From Ilex aquifolium (lineage: Eukaryota > Streptophyta > Magnoliopsida > Aquifoliales > Aquifoliaceae), in the NCBI GenBank assembly GCA_951799425.1, contig OX637392.1, forward strand, positions 59,001,093 to 59,065,092: DNA of 64,000 nt, read 5' to 3'. Made by a program: the position numbers and the translations under genes. Every line of letters begins with the position of its first letter. Position 1 is the first letter of the stretch. The notes under the pieces were generated by a model. The model was not told where the DNA came from. It ran no database searches and saw only the letters and a list, made by a program, of their open reading frames with translations. Below, piece by piece: positions 11,218 through 22,239 of this stretch.

Positions 11218-12109
11218 ATGGATTCTTCTAAAGTCTTTAAGCATCGAGCCCGTGAATCGCTAAAGGGCGATTGGTGTTCTATCTTTCTTCTTCCCTCCCG
11301 GATGACAGCGGCGGATGCTGTCGCGATGAAGAGTCGATACGACCTTCCAGCGGATCTGAGGGTGAGGGCTCCCACTCTTGACGAACCTTGCAGTATGTCC
11401 ATTCCAGGGGAGGTTTCCTTTTTCGAGGGCGCATTTGAGTACGGCTTTCGACTCCCTCTTCATCCAGATTTCGCTCGGATTCTCTCACACCATGGTCTGT
11501 GTCCTTCTCGCCTTTCCCCGGAGGGGTGGGCTACTATGGTTGGCTTTTTCATTTTCTGGCGTATGCAAGGTTTTGAGACATTTCCTTCTGTTTTGGAGTT
11601 TTTCTACTTCATTGACCTCTCTTTCGACTTTCCCCCGTTCTTCAGTTCTCTCTCTTTTAAGTGGTATTTCCATCCTCCATTGGTTGCCGATATTCCCTCT
11701 TCCCCCGAGGGATGGACTCAGCGCTTCTTTTTTGTATCTGGGGACTCGTGGGAATCCGCTGTGGGGGAGGACCAGCATGTTTGGGTCCCTCGCTCCTGGA
11801 CGAGCTTTCGGGAGAGAGGTAAACATTTCATCCTTTCAAGGCTACCTGACCTTTTGTTCACAGCTAATTTTACTGAACTTGTTTGTGCTGATGTTGTACT
11901 GTGCAGGTATTCCCGCTCTGACTCCAAACGAGGCTTTCCGTGTCCGGATGGTCGAGAGGGCTTCCCCTCGTCCTTACTCTGCTCTCGTAACCCCTCAGAA
12001 CCTTGTCCGTTATGGGATAGGGGGGGTTCAACCAGGATCCAGCGCACGCCCTCCTTTGCTAACGAGCCAGAGGGAGTTGTCTTGGAAGACCCCGAGGTGG
12101 AGGTGCTGA
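11218..12109 (+). pseudogene. Antisense gene C of the Tat element (third paralogue, tail shifted)
   Basis: Starts MDSSKVFKHRARES at 11218. The domain core (FFEGAFEYGFRLPLHP, RLSPEGWATMVGFF, RFFFVSGDSWES) matches A and B. Intron 11819-11906 (phase 1, GTAAAC...GTGCAG) sits where intron 1 of A and B sits and leads into GIPALTPNEAF and SALVTPQNLVRYGIG, ending at a stop at 12107-12109 (267 residues). A coiled coil (EVLKRKLAEVERERDALKEE) is encoded immediately downstream in another frame to 12267. I infer a frameshift between about 12000 and 12070, perhaps in the seven-G run at 12020-12026. It lacks the PDLDL ending of A and B. Alternatively, retaining the intron gives one 350-residue frame through the coiled coil. 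Confidence 0.6.
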
Positions 12110-12417
12110 AGCGGAAGTTGGCAGAGGTGGAGAGAGAGAGAGATGCTCTGAAGGAGGAGAATGCCAGGCTCAAGGCGGATGCCGATGGGGGGGAGAAAGT
12201 AGAGAAGGAATTTCTGAAGGAAGGGAAAGCGGAGGAGGTCTCGGTGGGGGAGGGTGGCCAGGACTAGGGGCCCTGTTTCTTTTTTATAACTTCTATGTAC
12301 CAGTTGGTGGTTGCTCCTTTTGAGCTGTTGACTTCTATCCATAATGCAATGAAATCCCTGTCTTTCGTCTTCCATTTATTTTCTTTTTGCTAAGAATGTG
12401 GTTGTCTGTTGAATGTG

Positions 12418-12747
12418 GTCCCTGAGCTTACAAGGTCTTAGACATAAAACCTGTAGTTCCTGAGCTTACGAGCTCTTGAGCTTACGAGCTCTTAGACTGA
12501 AAAGTCTGTAGTTCCTGAGCTTACGAGCTCTTAGACTGAGAAGTCTGTAGTTCCTGAGCTTACGAGCTCTTGAGCTTACGAGCTCTTAGACTGAGAAGTC
12601 TGTAGTTCCTGAGCTTACAAGCTCTTAGACTGAAAAGTCTGTAGTTCCTGAGCTTACGAGCTCTTAGACTGAAAAGTCTGTAGTTCCTGAGCTTACGAGC
12701 TCTTGAGCTTACGAGCTCTTAGACTGAAAAGTCTGTAGTTTCTGAGC
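12418..12747. repeat. Tandem hairpin repeat between gag-pol and the antisense genes
   Basis: Seven units of 39 bp (short) or 55 bp (long, with an extra 16-bp gagcttacgagctctt), after a diverged first unit in the order L, S, L, S, S, L. Each has ttcctgagcttacgagctct followed by agactgaaaagtct, a 5-bp stem with a GAAA loop. The array lies exactly where the antisense genes (ending 12109-12267) and gag-pol (ending 12843) converge. Confidence 0.9.
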
Positions 12748-12842
12748 AGGGCGATCTTTTTCAGGAAACTTTGTATCTTTCATTGATAAAAATCCGATCT
12801 TTTTACAATAACCCTTCGCTCCTCGCAGAAGAAAAATCCGAT

Positions 12843-15800
12843 CTATTGGTAGTAACGCTTCAGGTGGTCTGCGTTCCATGAGTGGTGTAGGTCTCTGCCC
12901 TCCTCCGTTTGCAGCTCGTAATTTCCAGGTCGGACAATCTTCTTTACCACGTATGGTCCTTCCCAGTTTGGTCCCAACTTGCCATGGGCGGGGTCCTTCC
13001 TGGCTGGGAGCAATTTCTTCAATACTAGGTCTCCTGGCTTAAAGCCTCTGCTCCTTACTCACTTGTTATAGTATCTTGCTGTACTCCTCTGGTAAGAGGA
13101 TATTCGTTGTAGGGCCTCGTCTCTTTTTTCGTCCAGGAGGTCGAGGTTGACCAGTAATGACCTTTCGTTTTGTGTTGGGTTGAACAGTTCGGTTCTCGCA
13201 GTGAAAACTCCTATTTCAACAGGAGCCATGGCCTCCGTTCCGTATGCTAGGCTGAAAGGCGTTTCCCTGGTTGCAGTCCGAGTGGTTGTCCGGTATGCCC
13301 ATAACACCGCGGGGAGGTAGTCTACCCATTGGGACTTGGATGCCTCGAGCCTGGTTTTGAGCGCCAGTTTGATAGTCCGGATGGTCACCTCTGCTTGCCC
13401 GTTAGACTGCGGGTGGGCTGGTGTTGAGAAGAAGTTTTTGATTCCCAATCCGCTACAGAAGTCTGTGAACATCGGATTGTCGAACTACTTCCCATTATCG
13501 GAGACCACTGCTCTGGGGACGCCGAAGCGGCAAATTATAGACTTCCAGACGAAGTTTTTGACTTTTTGCGCTGTGATCTTTGCCAGGGGTTCGGCTTCTG
13601 CCCACTTGGTGAAGTAGTCGACTGCGACCACAAGGAATTTGCATTGTCCAACCCCTATTGGTAGGGGTCCTAAGATGTCCAACCCCCACTGTTGGAAGGG
13701 CCAAGGACTGACCACCGGGGTGAGGAGTTCAGGCGGGCAGTGTGGCAGATTCCCATGAACCTGGCAAGCTTTGCATCTCTTCACTATCTCTTTGGCGTCT
13801 TTGGACATTGTTGGCCAGAAGTAGCCTTGCCGGAGGGCCTTGCTGGCTAATGTCTTGGCCCCGATGTGATTGCCGCACATGCCTTCGTGGATTTCCCTTA
13901 GGATGTAGTTTGCCTCCGTTCCTGTCACACATTTCATTAAGGGAAAGGAAAAACCTCTTTTATATAGGTTACCTTGGATCAGTGTGAACCTCGCCGCCCT
14001 GGTTCTAAGTTTTGATGCGCCCTTCGGGTCATCTGGCAATACTCCGTTTTGCAAGAAAGATATGATGGAGTCCATCCATGAAGCCTCTTCTTCTTCTTCG
14101 ACTGGCATAGCCTGAGTTTCTGCGGCTGGCTCGTCGTCAAGTTGTATGCTGGGTCGTGTTAGGACTTCGATGGGTGTTCGCCCTGGTAGGTCTTGACCGC
14201 CAATAGTGGCCAGTTTGGCCAAGGCGTCTGCCCGCTGATTAGCTTCTCGCGGAATTTGGATTAGCTCGGTCGAGATGAACTTCCTCAGTAGCCTTTGGAC
14301 CTCTGTTAGGTATAAGGCCATCTTTTCGTCTCGGGCGGCGTATTCTTCTTCGACTTGCCTGACTACCAGTTGCGAGTCGCTATACACCACGATCTGTTGA
14401 GCTTCCATCGAAAGGGCCAGGTTCAAACCGGCTATGAGAGCTTCGTACTCGGCCTCGTTGTTGGATGCCTGAAAGTCAAACCTCAAGGCATACTCTAGGT
14501 CATACCCTTCTGGTGATGTCAAGATGAGTCCGGCTCCGCTTCCCTGCACATTCGAAGCCCCATCTACGAACAGTTTCCAGGTTGGAACGTCGGGGACACA
14601 GTCTTGGTTTTCCTCGTTTTCTTCGGGTGGGGAGGTGAACTCGGCGAGAAAATCTGCCAGGACTTGTCCTTTGATGGCGGTTCTGGGCTTGAATTTGATA
14701 TCAAACTCGCTAAGCTCCATCGCCCACTTTATCAATCTACCCGAGGCTTCAGGTTTGTGCAGGACCTGCCTCATCGGTTGGTCCGTTGGGACTTCGATGG
14801 TGTGCGCCTGAAAATATGGTCTCAACCTCCGAGCGGCGACGAGCAGGGCTAGCACGAGCTTTTCCATCTTCGGGTATCTTTCCTCGGCGCCTCGGAGGGC
14901 CTTACTGCAGAAGTAGACTGGCAGTTGGACCCGTTCTTTGTCTCTGACCAGCGCGGCGCTGACCGAGAAGTCCGAAACCGCCAAGTAAAGCGTCAGCACT
15001 TCTCCCTCTTGGGGGCTTACTAGCACGGGCGTGGATACCAGGTAGGCCTTTAGGGCTTGGAAAGCCTCTTCGCACTTTTCGTCCCACTGAAAGGCTGCCT
15101 TAAGGACCTTGAAGAACGGTTGGCATTTATCGCTGGAGCGCGATACAAAGCGGTTGAGCGCCGCTATCCTCCCGGTTAGGCGCTGGATTTCTCTTGTGGT
15201 GGTAGGGGGCTTCATTTCGAGGACTGCTTTAACCTTTTCTGGGTTTGCCTCAATGCCCCGGCCGTTGACTATGAAGCCTAAGAACTTTCCAGCTGACACC
15301 CCGAAGGCGCACTTTGCGGGGTTTAGCTTCATTCGGTACCTCCTCATAATCTCGAATGACTCCCTGAGGTGCTGAATGTGGGTCTCGGCCTTGAGCGACT
15401 TTACCAGCATATCATCTATATACACCTCCATGGTCGAGCCTAGCTTCTCTTTGAACATCCGGTTAACCAACCTCTGGTAGGTGGCTCCCGCGTTCTTCAG
15501 TCCGAACGGCATCACTTGGTAGCAAAAGATGCCCTGCTCTGTGACGAACGAGGTCTTTTCTTGATCGTTTGGGTCCATCCGGATTTGGTTGTATCCTGAG
15601 AAGGCGTCCATGAAGCTCAGGAGCTCATGCCCGGCCGTCGCGTCAACTATGAGGTCGATCCGTGGCAACGGGAAACTGTCCTTTGGGCACGCTCGATTGA
15701 GATCGGTAAAATCGATGCAGAGTCGCCACTTGCCGTTTACTTTCTTTACCAGAACGACGTTAGCTAACCAGGTCGGGTATTCGACCTCTCTGATGGCTTT

Positions 15801-18383
15801 GGCGCGCGAAAGCTTGGCTACCTCTTCATTGATCGCCTTTTGCCGATCTGGCGCGAAGCTTCTCCTCTTCTGCCTTACCGGCTTGCAGTTAGGATCTACA
15901 CTGAGTCGGTGTACAATCACGGCGGGGTCTATTCCTTCCATGTCTTCTTGTTTCCAGGCGAAGACGTCGGTGTTTTCCTTTAGGAAGGAGATGAGCTTTT
16001 CCTTGAGGACTGGTAACAACATGGAGCCTACAAAGACTACGCGCTCCGGGTCCTCACCCAGCTGCACCGGCTCCAACTGTTCCGAGGGGGAAGGTCGGGC
16101 TTCCATATCATCCCTCATATCCAAATCCTCCAGCTGGACCGACTCTACCTCTTTCTGCCTCATGGATGCCACGTAACATTCCCTGGCGAGGCGTTGGTTC
16201 CCCCGTACTATGCCGACTCCACTCTCAGTTGGAAATTTCATCACCAAATGGTATGCAGAGGGTACCGCCTTAATGGAGTTGAGGGATGGCCTCCCCAGCA
16301 AGACGTTGTAGGCAGAGGGTGCGTCTACCACCAGGAACCGGGCGGTGGTGGTGACCTGGCAGGGCGGATCACCTACGGTGAGTACAAGCGGAATAGAACC
16401 GACCGACAAGACTCTTTCTCCCGAAAATCCTAGGAGATGAGTTTTCACAGGCTCTAGTCTCGATCTCTCTATTCCGAGCTTCTCGAAGGCGGCTAAGAAA
16501 ATGATGTCTGCCGAGCTCCCATTGTCGACAAGCACCCGGTGTATGATTTTATTTGCTATGATTGCTTTTATAACCAGAGGGTCGTCATGGGGGTGCTGGC
16601 ATTCTTCTAAATCCGCATCTGAAAAGGTGATCTCCATGTCTCGGCGGGGCATTTTGTTGACGGTCTGGACTGTGAGGAAGTCTTCCGACCGGGCCCTTCG
16701 GGCATGGGCTCTCCGAGCCGAGCTTGTTTCGCCTCCGCCAGCGAAACCCCCAGAGATGACTCGGATCTCTCCGATGGCTTGTTGGTGTAGTGGCTGTTCG
16801 TCGGTATCTCGGGCTTCTCGCCCTTGATTGTTCTGAGCTCTCTGTTCCCCTGCGATGTAGCGGCGCAGATGGCCTCTCTGAATTAGGTATTCGATCTCCT
16901 TCTTCAACTGGATGCAGTCGTTTGTTTCGTGGCCTGTGTCTTTGTGATAATCGCAGTATTTGGTGGCATCCCGCCTGCTTGGATCAGACTTCATCCGGGG
17001 AGGCCACCGGACTGACCTCTCGTTCTGCACTTCGTGAAGGACCTGGACTATCGAGGTGACGAGGGGTGGGAGCCGTGCTGGCACATACCGCTGTTGCAGC
17101 TCCTGGGGGGGCGGTCCTAGGCGATCTCGAACGTTCCCCCTCCTCATGGGAGAAGGCTCTCTCCCCCTTCTTGGGGAGCGGTCTCTCCTCGGAGATCGGT
17201 CTCGCCTTTTCTCCTTTTTCGGACTGTGATCCCTTTTCTTCTTCTCTCCGTCTATGATCGCCGTGCTTCCCTTCAGGCGTAGAGCCTCCTCGCCGTTTAT
17301 GTACTTCTCGGCTTTCGCCAATACCTCGGCCATGGTGGCTTGAGGATTCTTTGCGATCGAAAAGAGGAGATCCTTGGACTGAACCCCGAGTCCGGACATG
17401 AAGGTGGTCAGCGCGAACTTATCGTCCACGCTCTCTACCTTCAAACATTCTTGGTTGAAGCGCTGTACGTAACTCCGGAGGGATTCGTTGGGTCCCTGCC
17501 TGACGCTCAGTAAATGGTAGGACGACTTCCTATAAGTCCTTGCCCCGATGAAGTGGGACACGAACTGTATGGAAAGTTCTCGGAAGGATGAGATCGACGC
17601 CGGTCGTATCTGGTTAAACCAGGCTATAGCCGATCCTTTAAGGGTGATCGCGAAAGCCCGGCAGCGGATGGGGTCTGGATATCCTTGGAGTTCCATTTGA
17701 TTTTTGTACAAGTTTAGGTGATCGACGGGGTCTCTGGTGCCGTCGAACGCCTCTATCGAAGGGGTCCGAAACTTCTGGGGGAGGGGGAAGTGGAGGACTT
17801 CTGGGGTGAATGGTGATTCCGTTTGCTGAACCAAGGCGTCCATGGTGTCGGGGGTTCGCCCCTTAACCACTTTCTTCATATTGCCTAGCTCCCGCTGGAG
17901 CTCACGGATTTCTTGCTCCCAGGCATGGTCATTCGCGTTCTGGGGGTAGGGCCTATCCTCTTGGCAGGCGGCCCTAGCCCTACTGTGAGCTTCATCGTCG
18001 AGTTCTTCGGGAAGTCTTCTCCGGTGGTTTTCGCCAGAATGGCTACGCTCATGGAGCTCAGTCACCCCGTTGGGCGGGGCTTGGCGCTCTTGGTGTGGGG
18101 GAGCGACATCGTGTTCGTCTTGGGGGGGAGGAGGCTCTTGTCGAGCCGGGGGAAATCGGGGAAGGGGGAGCTGATGAGACTGTATCCAATCCATCAACTC
18201 CTGGTTCTGTTTCATCAGCTGTATTGTAGTCCTATGGTAGGTTTCCAGTTCGTTTAGCGGAGGGATGTTCGCCGCTGGGGGATGACCCTCAACGTCCTCC
18301 ATGTGCGCCGGAAAGATCTCCGGCAAGTTTTGGTGGCCTTGGGGATTGGCAGGAGCTTTACTCATATTCCGAGTAGAGACCAT
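12843..18383 (-). CDS. gag-pol polyprotein of the Tat element, two in-frame stops
   Basis: One frame of about 1846 codons. Start MVSTRNMSK at 18383, 38 bp past the primer-binding site; the frame stays open into the LTR. Order from the start: Gag (FDGTRDPVDHLN near 213-224), an Arg/Ser-rich linker, a C-H-H-C knuckle (CDYHKDTGHETNDC, ~477), protease LVDNGSS (~618-624), reverse transcriptase with YIDD (~988-991), RNase H, a second archaeal-type RNase H (FVDGAS, ~1272), integrase HHCC (EIHEGMCGNH, CKACQ) and catalytic Asp residues in GLDILGP and VVSDNG. A TAG at 13487-13485 interrupts integrase just after that Asp; TGA at 13047-13045 is a second stop in the C-terminal domain; the natural end is TAG at 12845-12843. 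Both look like C-to-T changes of CAG and CGA codons. The element is probably not autonomous as it stands. Confidence 0.9.
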
Positions 18384-18420
18384 CAAGTATATAAGATTCT
18401 CAGGAGAACGATGAAAACCG

Positions 18421-18438
18421 TTCCCACAGACGGCGCCA
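18421..18438 (-). other. Primer-binding site of the Tat element
   Basis: Two bases inside the 5' LTR the minus strand reads TGGCGCCGTCTGTGGGAA, starting with TGG as expected for pairing with a tRNA 3' CCA and widespread in plant Ty3/gypsy elements. I do not assign the tRNA. Confidence 0.8.
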
Positions 18439-18440
18439 AC

Positions 18441-19136
18441 TGATGGTTCCTCGGAAATCAATCTCCCAGGCCCGAGTTGATTAGGCTCTTCTTGAATTTT
18501 ATAAGATGGGTTTCAGAGAAATTGAAGTTAAGCGATGATAGGCAAGCAAATGTGAGTGGTTCACCCTAGCCAAAAGACTTGGGCTACGTCCACTGTAATG
18601 GAGGCTCTTGCTCCTGGGTTGTGTATATTGATTTCAACTGATTACAAGAAAAGTATTGGCTCTGGGCCACAAACGATGCTCTCTATTGAGGCTGTCCTAG
18701 GGATCTTGGCGAAAATACCAGCTAGAAGACGGGGAAGAAGGCCCAGGAATTCGATCCCCTTTCCTCCTTTTACTGTCCTATTTATATGGTGTCTGCTCCT
18801 AGGGTTTTGTTGTCCCTGCTCTTCCTTTTTTTGATCTTGTGGGGACCGTTCGTCCTTTCTCTGCGAGCCACTCTGACCGCCGGCGATTCTGTGCCCACGA
18901 TCGCCTGGGTTCGTTCGACACCATCCCTCTGTTTTTGCAGGGAGTAACTCTGAGAAATCAGAGCCGGTTTTCCTTGTCCTTGGAGCGCGTGGTGCAACAG
19001 GCTCCAACTTGGGCCGTGGGCTGAGGATCGAACTTGGACCGGTTGGGGTCATTCCCTTTTGGGCTTCGGAGTCTTTATTCAGCCTTTGGGCTCGGTCGTT
19101 GTGGCAGCCTAGCCCAAAAAAAACCTACCCTCATCA
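18441..19136 (-). repeat. LTR, 5' copy of the Tat element
   Basis: 696 bp, TG...CA. The promoter LTR for gag-pol on the minus strand. Three substitutions relative to 4546-5241, no length difference. Confidence 0.95.
18779..18786 (-). promoter_or_regulatory. TATA box of the 5' LTR
   Basis: TATAAATA on the minus strand within CATATAAATAGG. It would start the genomic RNA near 18750, leaving an R-U5 of about 310 nt before the primer-binding site. Confidence 0.65.
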
Positions 19137-19450
19137 GATATATTTTTATGTTATTTGTGTTTGTTTTAACACATGGTGTGTATAGCATAGTGACATGGTG
19201 TATAATATGTACACTAATCTCATAAAATGATAAACTAGTAAATTACATATGTATATTGTTTACTCTCTTTCCATTTTTTCATCTATACCATACACAAAAA
19301 AAATAATCATTTTTATTTTCCATTCATCCAACCAAATACAAAGGAAGGAAAGTGTATCACTCATACTTTCTTTCATTGAAGGATAGAAAATGTATCCTTG
19401 CTACTTTCTATTCCACATATTTTTCATCTTTCCTACCAAATAGAGCATAA

Positions 19451-20972
19451 ATATTGACACGTCATAACTTAAAAACAACACAAATCCCAAACCCATTAAG
19501 GGCCCTAACCAAAAGCTACTTATTTATTGAGCAACGATTTGGTTCCCAAATGACATTTCTTTGGTCTCAGTTTCCAAATGTCAATTTTTTAGGTCCCACT
19601 AGCATTATTATTTGTTTAGTCACTGCCAGTACATCCATTATCTATCATTAAGTCATTTTCCCACATACGTTTTCTAGGCCTCAAATTTCTTGACCAACCC
19701 AATAATGGAGATTCCCTTCTTGTGAGCTGTTCCACAGCTATATATGACTTTGTTTTGAGGTCCACAGTTGAAAGGAGCAAAGTGTGGCCGAATCATTGTT
19801 CAGACCGAGTAAACCTACGCACTTAGGAAGCACGGATACTTTCTACAGGGTGACTGTGGCAGTATTGAACACATGTCTGACACGGATACGGTTGGACACG
19901 TGTCCAATACGGCTAGAAGTGTCTTGAATAGTGAACTCAATTGGACACGACCAGGATACATCTAGGACACGACCATAATACGTCTAGGATACGGCCAAGA
20001 GACTTTGTATGCTATTTGAGAGACGTTCGATATTGTTCTTTACTCATCAATCTATCATTATGTAAGTTACATTTTACATCCTCACTGCATAAATTCTAAG
20101 TTTGCTTGGTTGAAAGGGGATGGGAGAGAAGAGAAACTGCAAAAGAAAGAGTGGGAAATGAAGGGTAAAATAAATTCTCTTTTTCGGTAAAAGAAAAATT
20201 GGAGGAAAATTAAAAGAGAAAACAAGAGAGGAAAAAAATGACCTTTTTTTAAAAAAAAAAAACTTCATATAAAATGGAAATACTTTTTTGTTGTTTAAGG
20301 AAGGAAATAAGAAGTTTCCCTTCCCCTTTTTCTACTTTCCCTTCCCCCAAACCAAACATATTAGGTGTAAAATTATCAACGAAGGTGGTTTGGTGTGAAG
20401 TTCCATTTCAACCAAGTTTTATGGCTGCAATAAGAAATGAAGTAGAAAAAAAGTAGAAAGCCCCTAATGAGTGTGATTTCCATGTGACTGGGAATAGATG
20501 AAACTTGCGACTATCCAAACAAATCGTGATTGCCATGGAAAATGTTCCATTATTGTAAAAAAAGAAAAAAAAAGACAGTTGAGATTCACCAATACCTTGC
20601 TCTTATCATTCCCTTTAAAACATTAGTGTTGTCATTGCTTTTGTGTAAGAGAGATAGAGAGAGAGAGAGACAAAAGAAGATAGTCTGGTGCACTAGAAAA
20701 ATAACAATTCATTAAACTAAGAAAACTTTTTTTAATCAAGCATCATACTAACATCTTATTTAAGCACAACGTCAACAAACATTTGGCCGCCAGCGTTAGA
20801 CTACCAACCTTACTAATTATTGTTCCTTAGATTCCGTAATACCTTTATATATCATCCACGGAAAAACCCACATCCACCCAAAATTGATAATGACTCGACT
20901 TTTTTCCCAAAGAGAATCCAAAGCTTGATCATGATCATGATGATGGGCATGACAATGACCAGGCACCACCCA
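19451..20972. other. Intergenic region downstream of HIPP gene
   Basis: No gene found. 19860-20000 has near-repeats of 'ggacacg' and 'tctaggatacg'. 20100-20360 shows facing 'gcttggttgaaagg' and 'cccaaaccaaac' segments that could be ends of a decayed MITE. A short (GA)n lies near 20648. It probably includes the 3' UTR of the minus-strand gene ending at 20973. Confidence 0.35.
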
Positions 20973-22239
20973 TTACATGATTGTGCATGCGTATGGATTT
21001 TCGTCACTAAAACAATCACCACGACTCCCACAATAACCCCTACCATAACCCCCACCATAACCCCCATAACTATCATAACATGGTCCCGGTGGTGGTGGTG
21101 GTGGAGGCACTCCGTACCCATGGTAACATGGTCCCCCAACTCGACCTTCATAACATGACCCACAACATATCCCAATTGGATATGCAAATACCGGTTCAGG
21201 CATAGGTGGTGGAGGTGCTATTGGTGGCGGGTTAGGTTTGGGAACTTCTTTAGGCTTCTCCGTGGGCTTTTCAGGAGGGTTGGCAGGTATTACAATTGGT
21301 TTGGGAACTTCTTTAGGTTTCTCAGGCACTTTAGGCTTCTCTGGCTCTTTGGGCTTCTCGGGCACTTTGGGTTTCTCTGGCTCTTTGGGCTTCTCGGGCA
21401 CTTTGGGTTTCTCTGGCTCTTTGGGCTTCTCGGGTGGTTTGGGCTTCTCAGGCTCTTTGGGCTTTTCAGGTGGTTTGGGCTTTGGTGGCAGTAAGATGTC
21501 GATGCTCTTGATGGTCTTCCCACCTTTGCAACACAATTTGTCACGAATCTTCTCTGGGCTGCAGCATACCACCTTGATCGTCACCGTGTTGTGCTTCTCA
21601 TCATATGCTTGGTCTCTAATTTCTCTCATCACAAAAATTTCACATCACAAAAAAAGAAAAAAAAAAAGTCAGTTCTTATCCAAACATAAAGCCACAATGC
21701 ACTGTTCATAAAATGACAAGACAAACATACTAAACCGAACCTAAACTGAATAATTTTTGAAAATTATTAGAAAAATCAAGACCAACAGTGTAATTGATTC
21801 CAATTAGTATTTTCCAAAAAAACCAATGAGTGGATATGCCCCAGGCCACAACTGAATAACAACAACATGCAGAAAAAAAAAAAAAAAGATAAGAGTGGAG
21901 ACTGACGAGGGAATTTGCAGAGAATTTTCTTGATCTTCTTGCGGCAGTGAGGGCACTGGAGATCAACCTTGAGCACCATTGTTGTAACCTGTTTTGTTGC
22001 ATCAAAACAAGAACGCAGATAGGAAGAAGAACAATCCAATCCAACACAAGTGTTTGCAGAAAAGAGAATTCAAAGGAAAAAATAACAGGAAGGAAGCATG
22101 CAAAATTTAGAGGGGGAAATCTAATCTAAATGAAGAACATACAACCAAGCCAACAAAAAAGAAAAACAACCAGAAACAAGGGAGGAAAATTAATTGATAG
22201 AGGGAATCTGATGAGATTTGCATATACCTTCTCAGCCAT
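20973..22239 (-). CDS. Proline-rich heavy-metal-associated isoprenylated plant protein (HIPP, Pi21-like architecture)
   Basis: Three exons: 22239-22228 (MAEK), 21988-21907 and 21622-20973, giving 247 residues with phases 0 and 1 closing exactly. The HMA domain (VTTMVLKVDLQCPHCRKK...) has a CPHC metal-binding motif at about residues 15-18 and continues through IRDQAYDEKHNTVTIKVV. Then follow about ten Lys/Glu/Pro repeats (EKPKEPEKPKVP type), a Gly/Tyr/Cys-rich region (PPPPPPPGPCYDSYGGYGGG) and a C-terminal SDENPYACTIM whose last four residues CTIM are a CaaX farnesylation box. HIPPs bind metals and attach to membranes or nuclei through the lipid (family knowledge). One HMA plus a proline-rich tail is the arrangement of rice Pi21. 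The repeat antisense strand is open too, but is a shadow. Confidence 0.92.

Larger units (their letters stand above)
4546..19136 (-). mobile_element. Full-length Tat-lineage Ty3/gypsy retrotransposon (14.6 kb)
   Basis: Two 696-bp LTRs (4546-5241, 18441-19136) with TG...CA ends are flanked by the perfect 5-bp duplication GATAT (4541-4545 and 19137-19141). It is transcribed on the minus strand: LTR, primer-binding site 18438-18421, gag-pol 18383-12843, a tandem repeat, three genes on the opposite strand (5942-12109), a purine-rich tract at 5260-5242, LTR. The second RNase H after the retroviral-type one, the PR-RT-RNH-aRNH-INT order and the antisense ORFs are hallmarks of the Tat (Ogre/Retand/Grande) lineage. 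By eye the LTRs differ at only three sites of 696 (4716/18611, 5072/18967, 5173/19068), so the insertion is recent. It landed inside the MITE 4100-19447. Confidence 0.95.
4100..19447. mobile_element. PIF/Harbinger-like MITE split by an LTR retrotransposon
   Basis: The left end begins tgctccgtttggta (4100) and the right end finishes taccaaatagagca (19447): imperfect terminal inverted repeats. Both flanks carry TAA (4097-4099 and 19448-19450), a 3-bp TWA duplication of the PIF/Harbinger type. Removing the retrotransposon (4546-19136) and its duplicated GATAT leaves about 752 bp of MITE. A related, uninterrupted copy is at 39998-40531 (TTA duplication), sharing the subterminal 'gattaatttt' and 'tccctccaaaat' blocks. 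No transposase is encoded. Confidence 0.8.

Noticed and set aside
12418..12747. Repeat array as CRISPR
   Set aside because: No unique spacers; units are contiguous tandem copies in a plant retroelement.
15589..16176. 195-codon Ser-rich ORF on plus strand
   Set aside because: Antisense shadow of the reverse transcriptase region of gag-pol.
21238..21711. 157-codon Gly/Phe/Ser repeat ORF on plus strand
   Set aside because: Exact antisense of the Lys/Glu/Pro repeat of the HIPP gene; a shadow frame.
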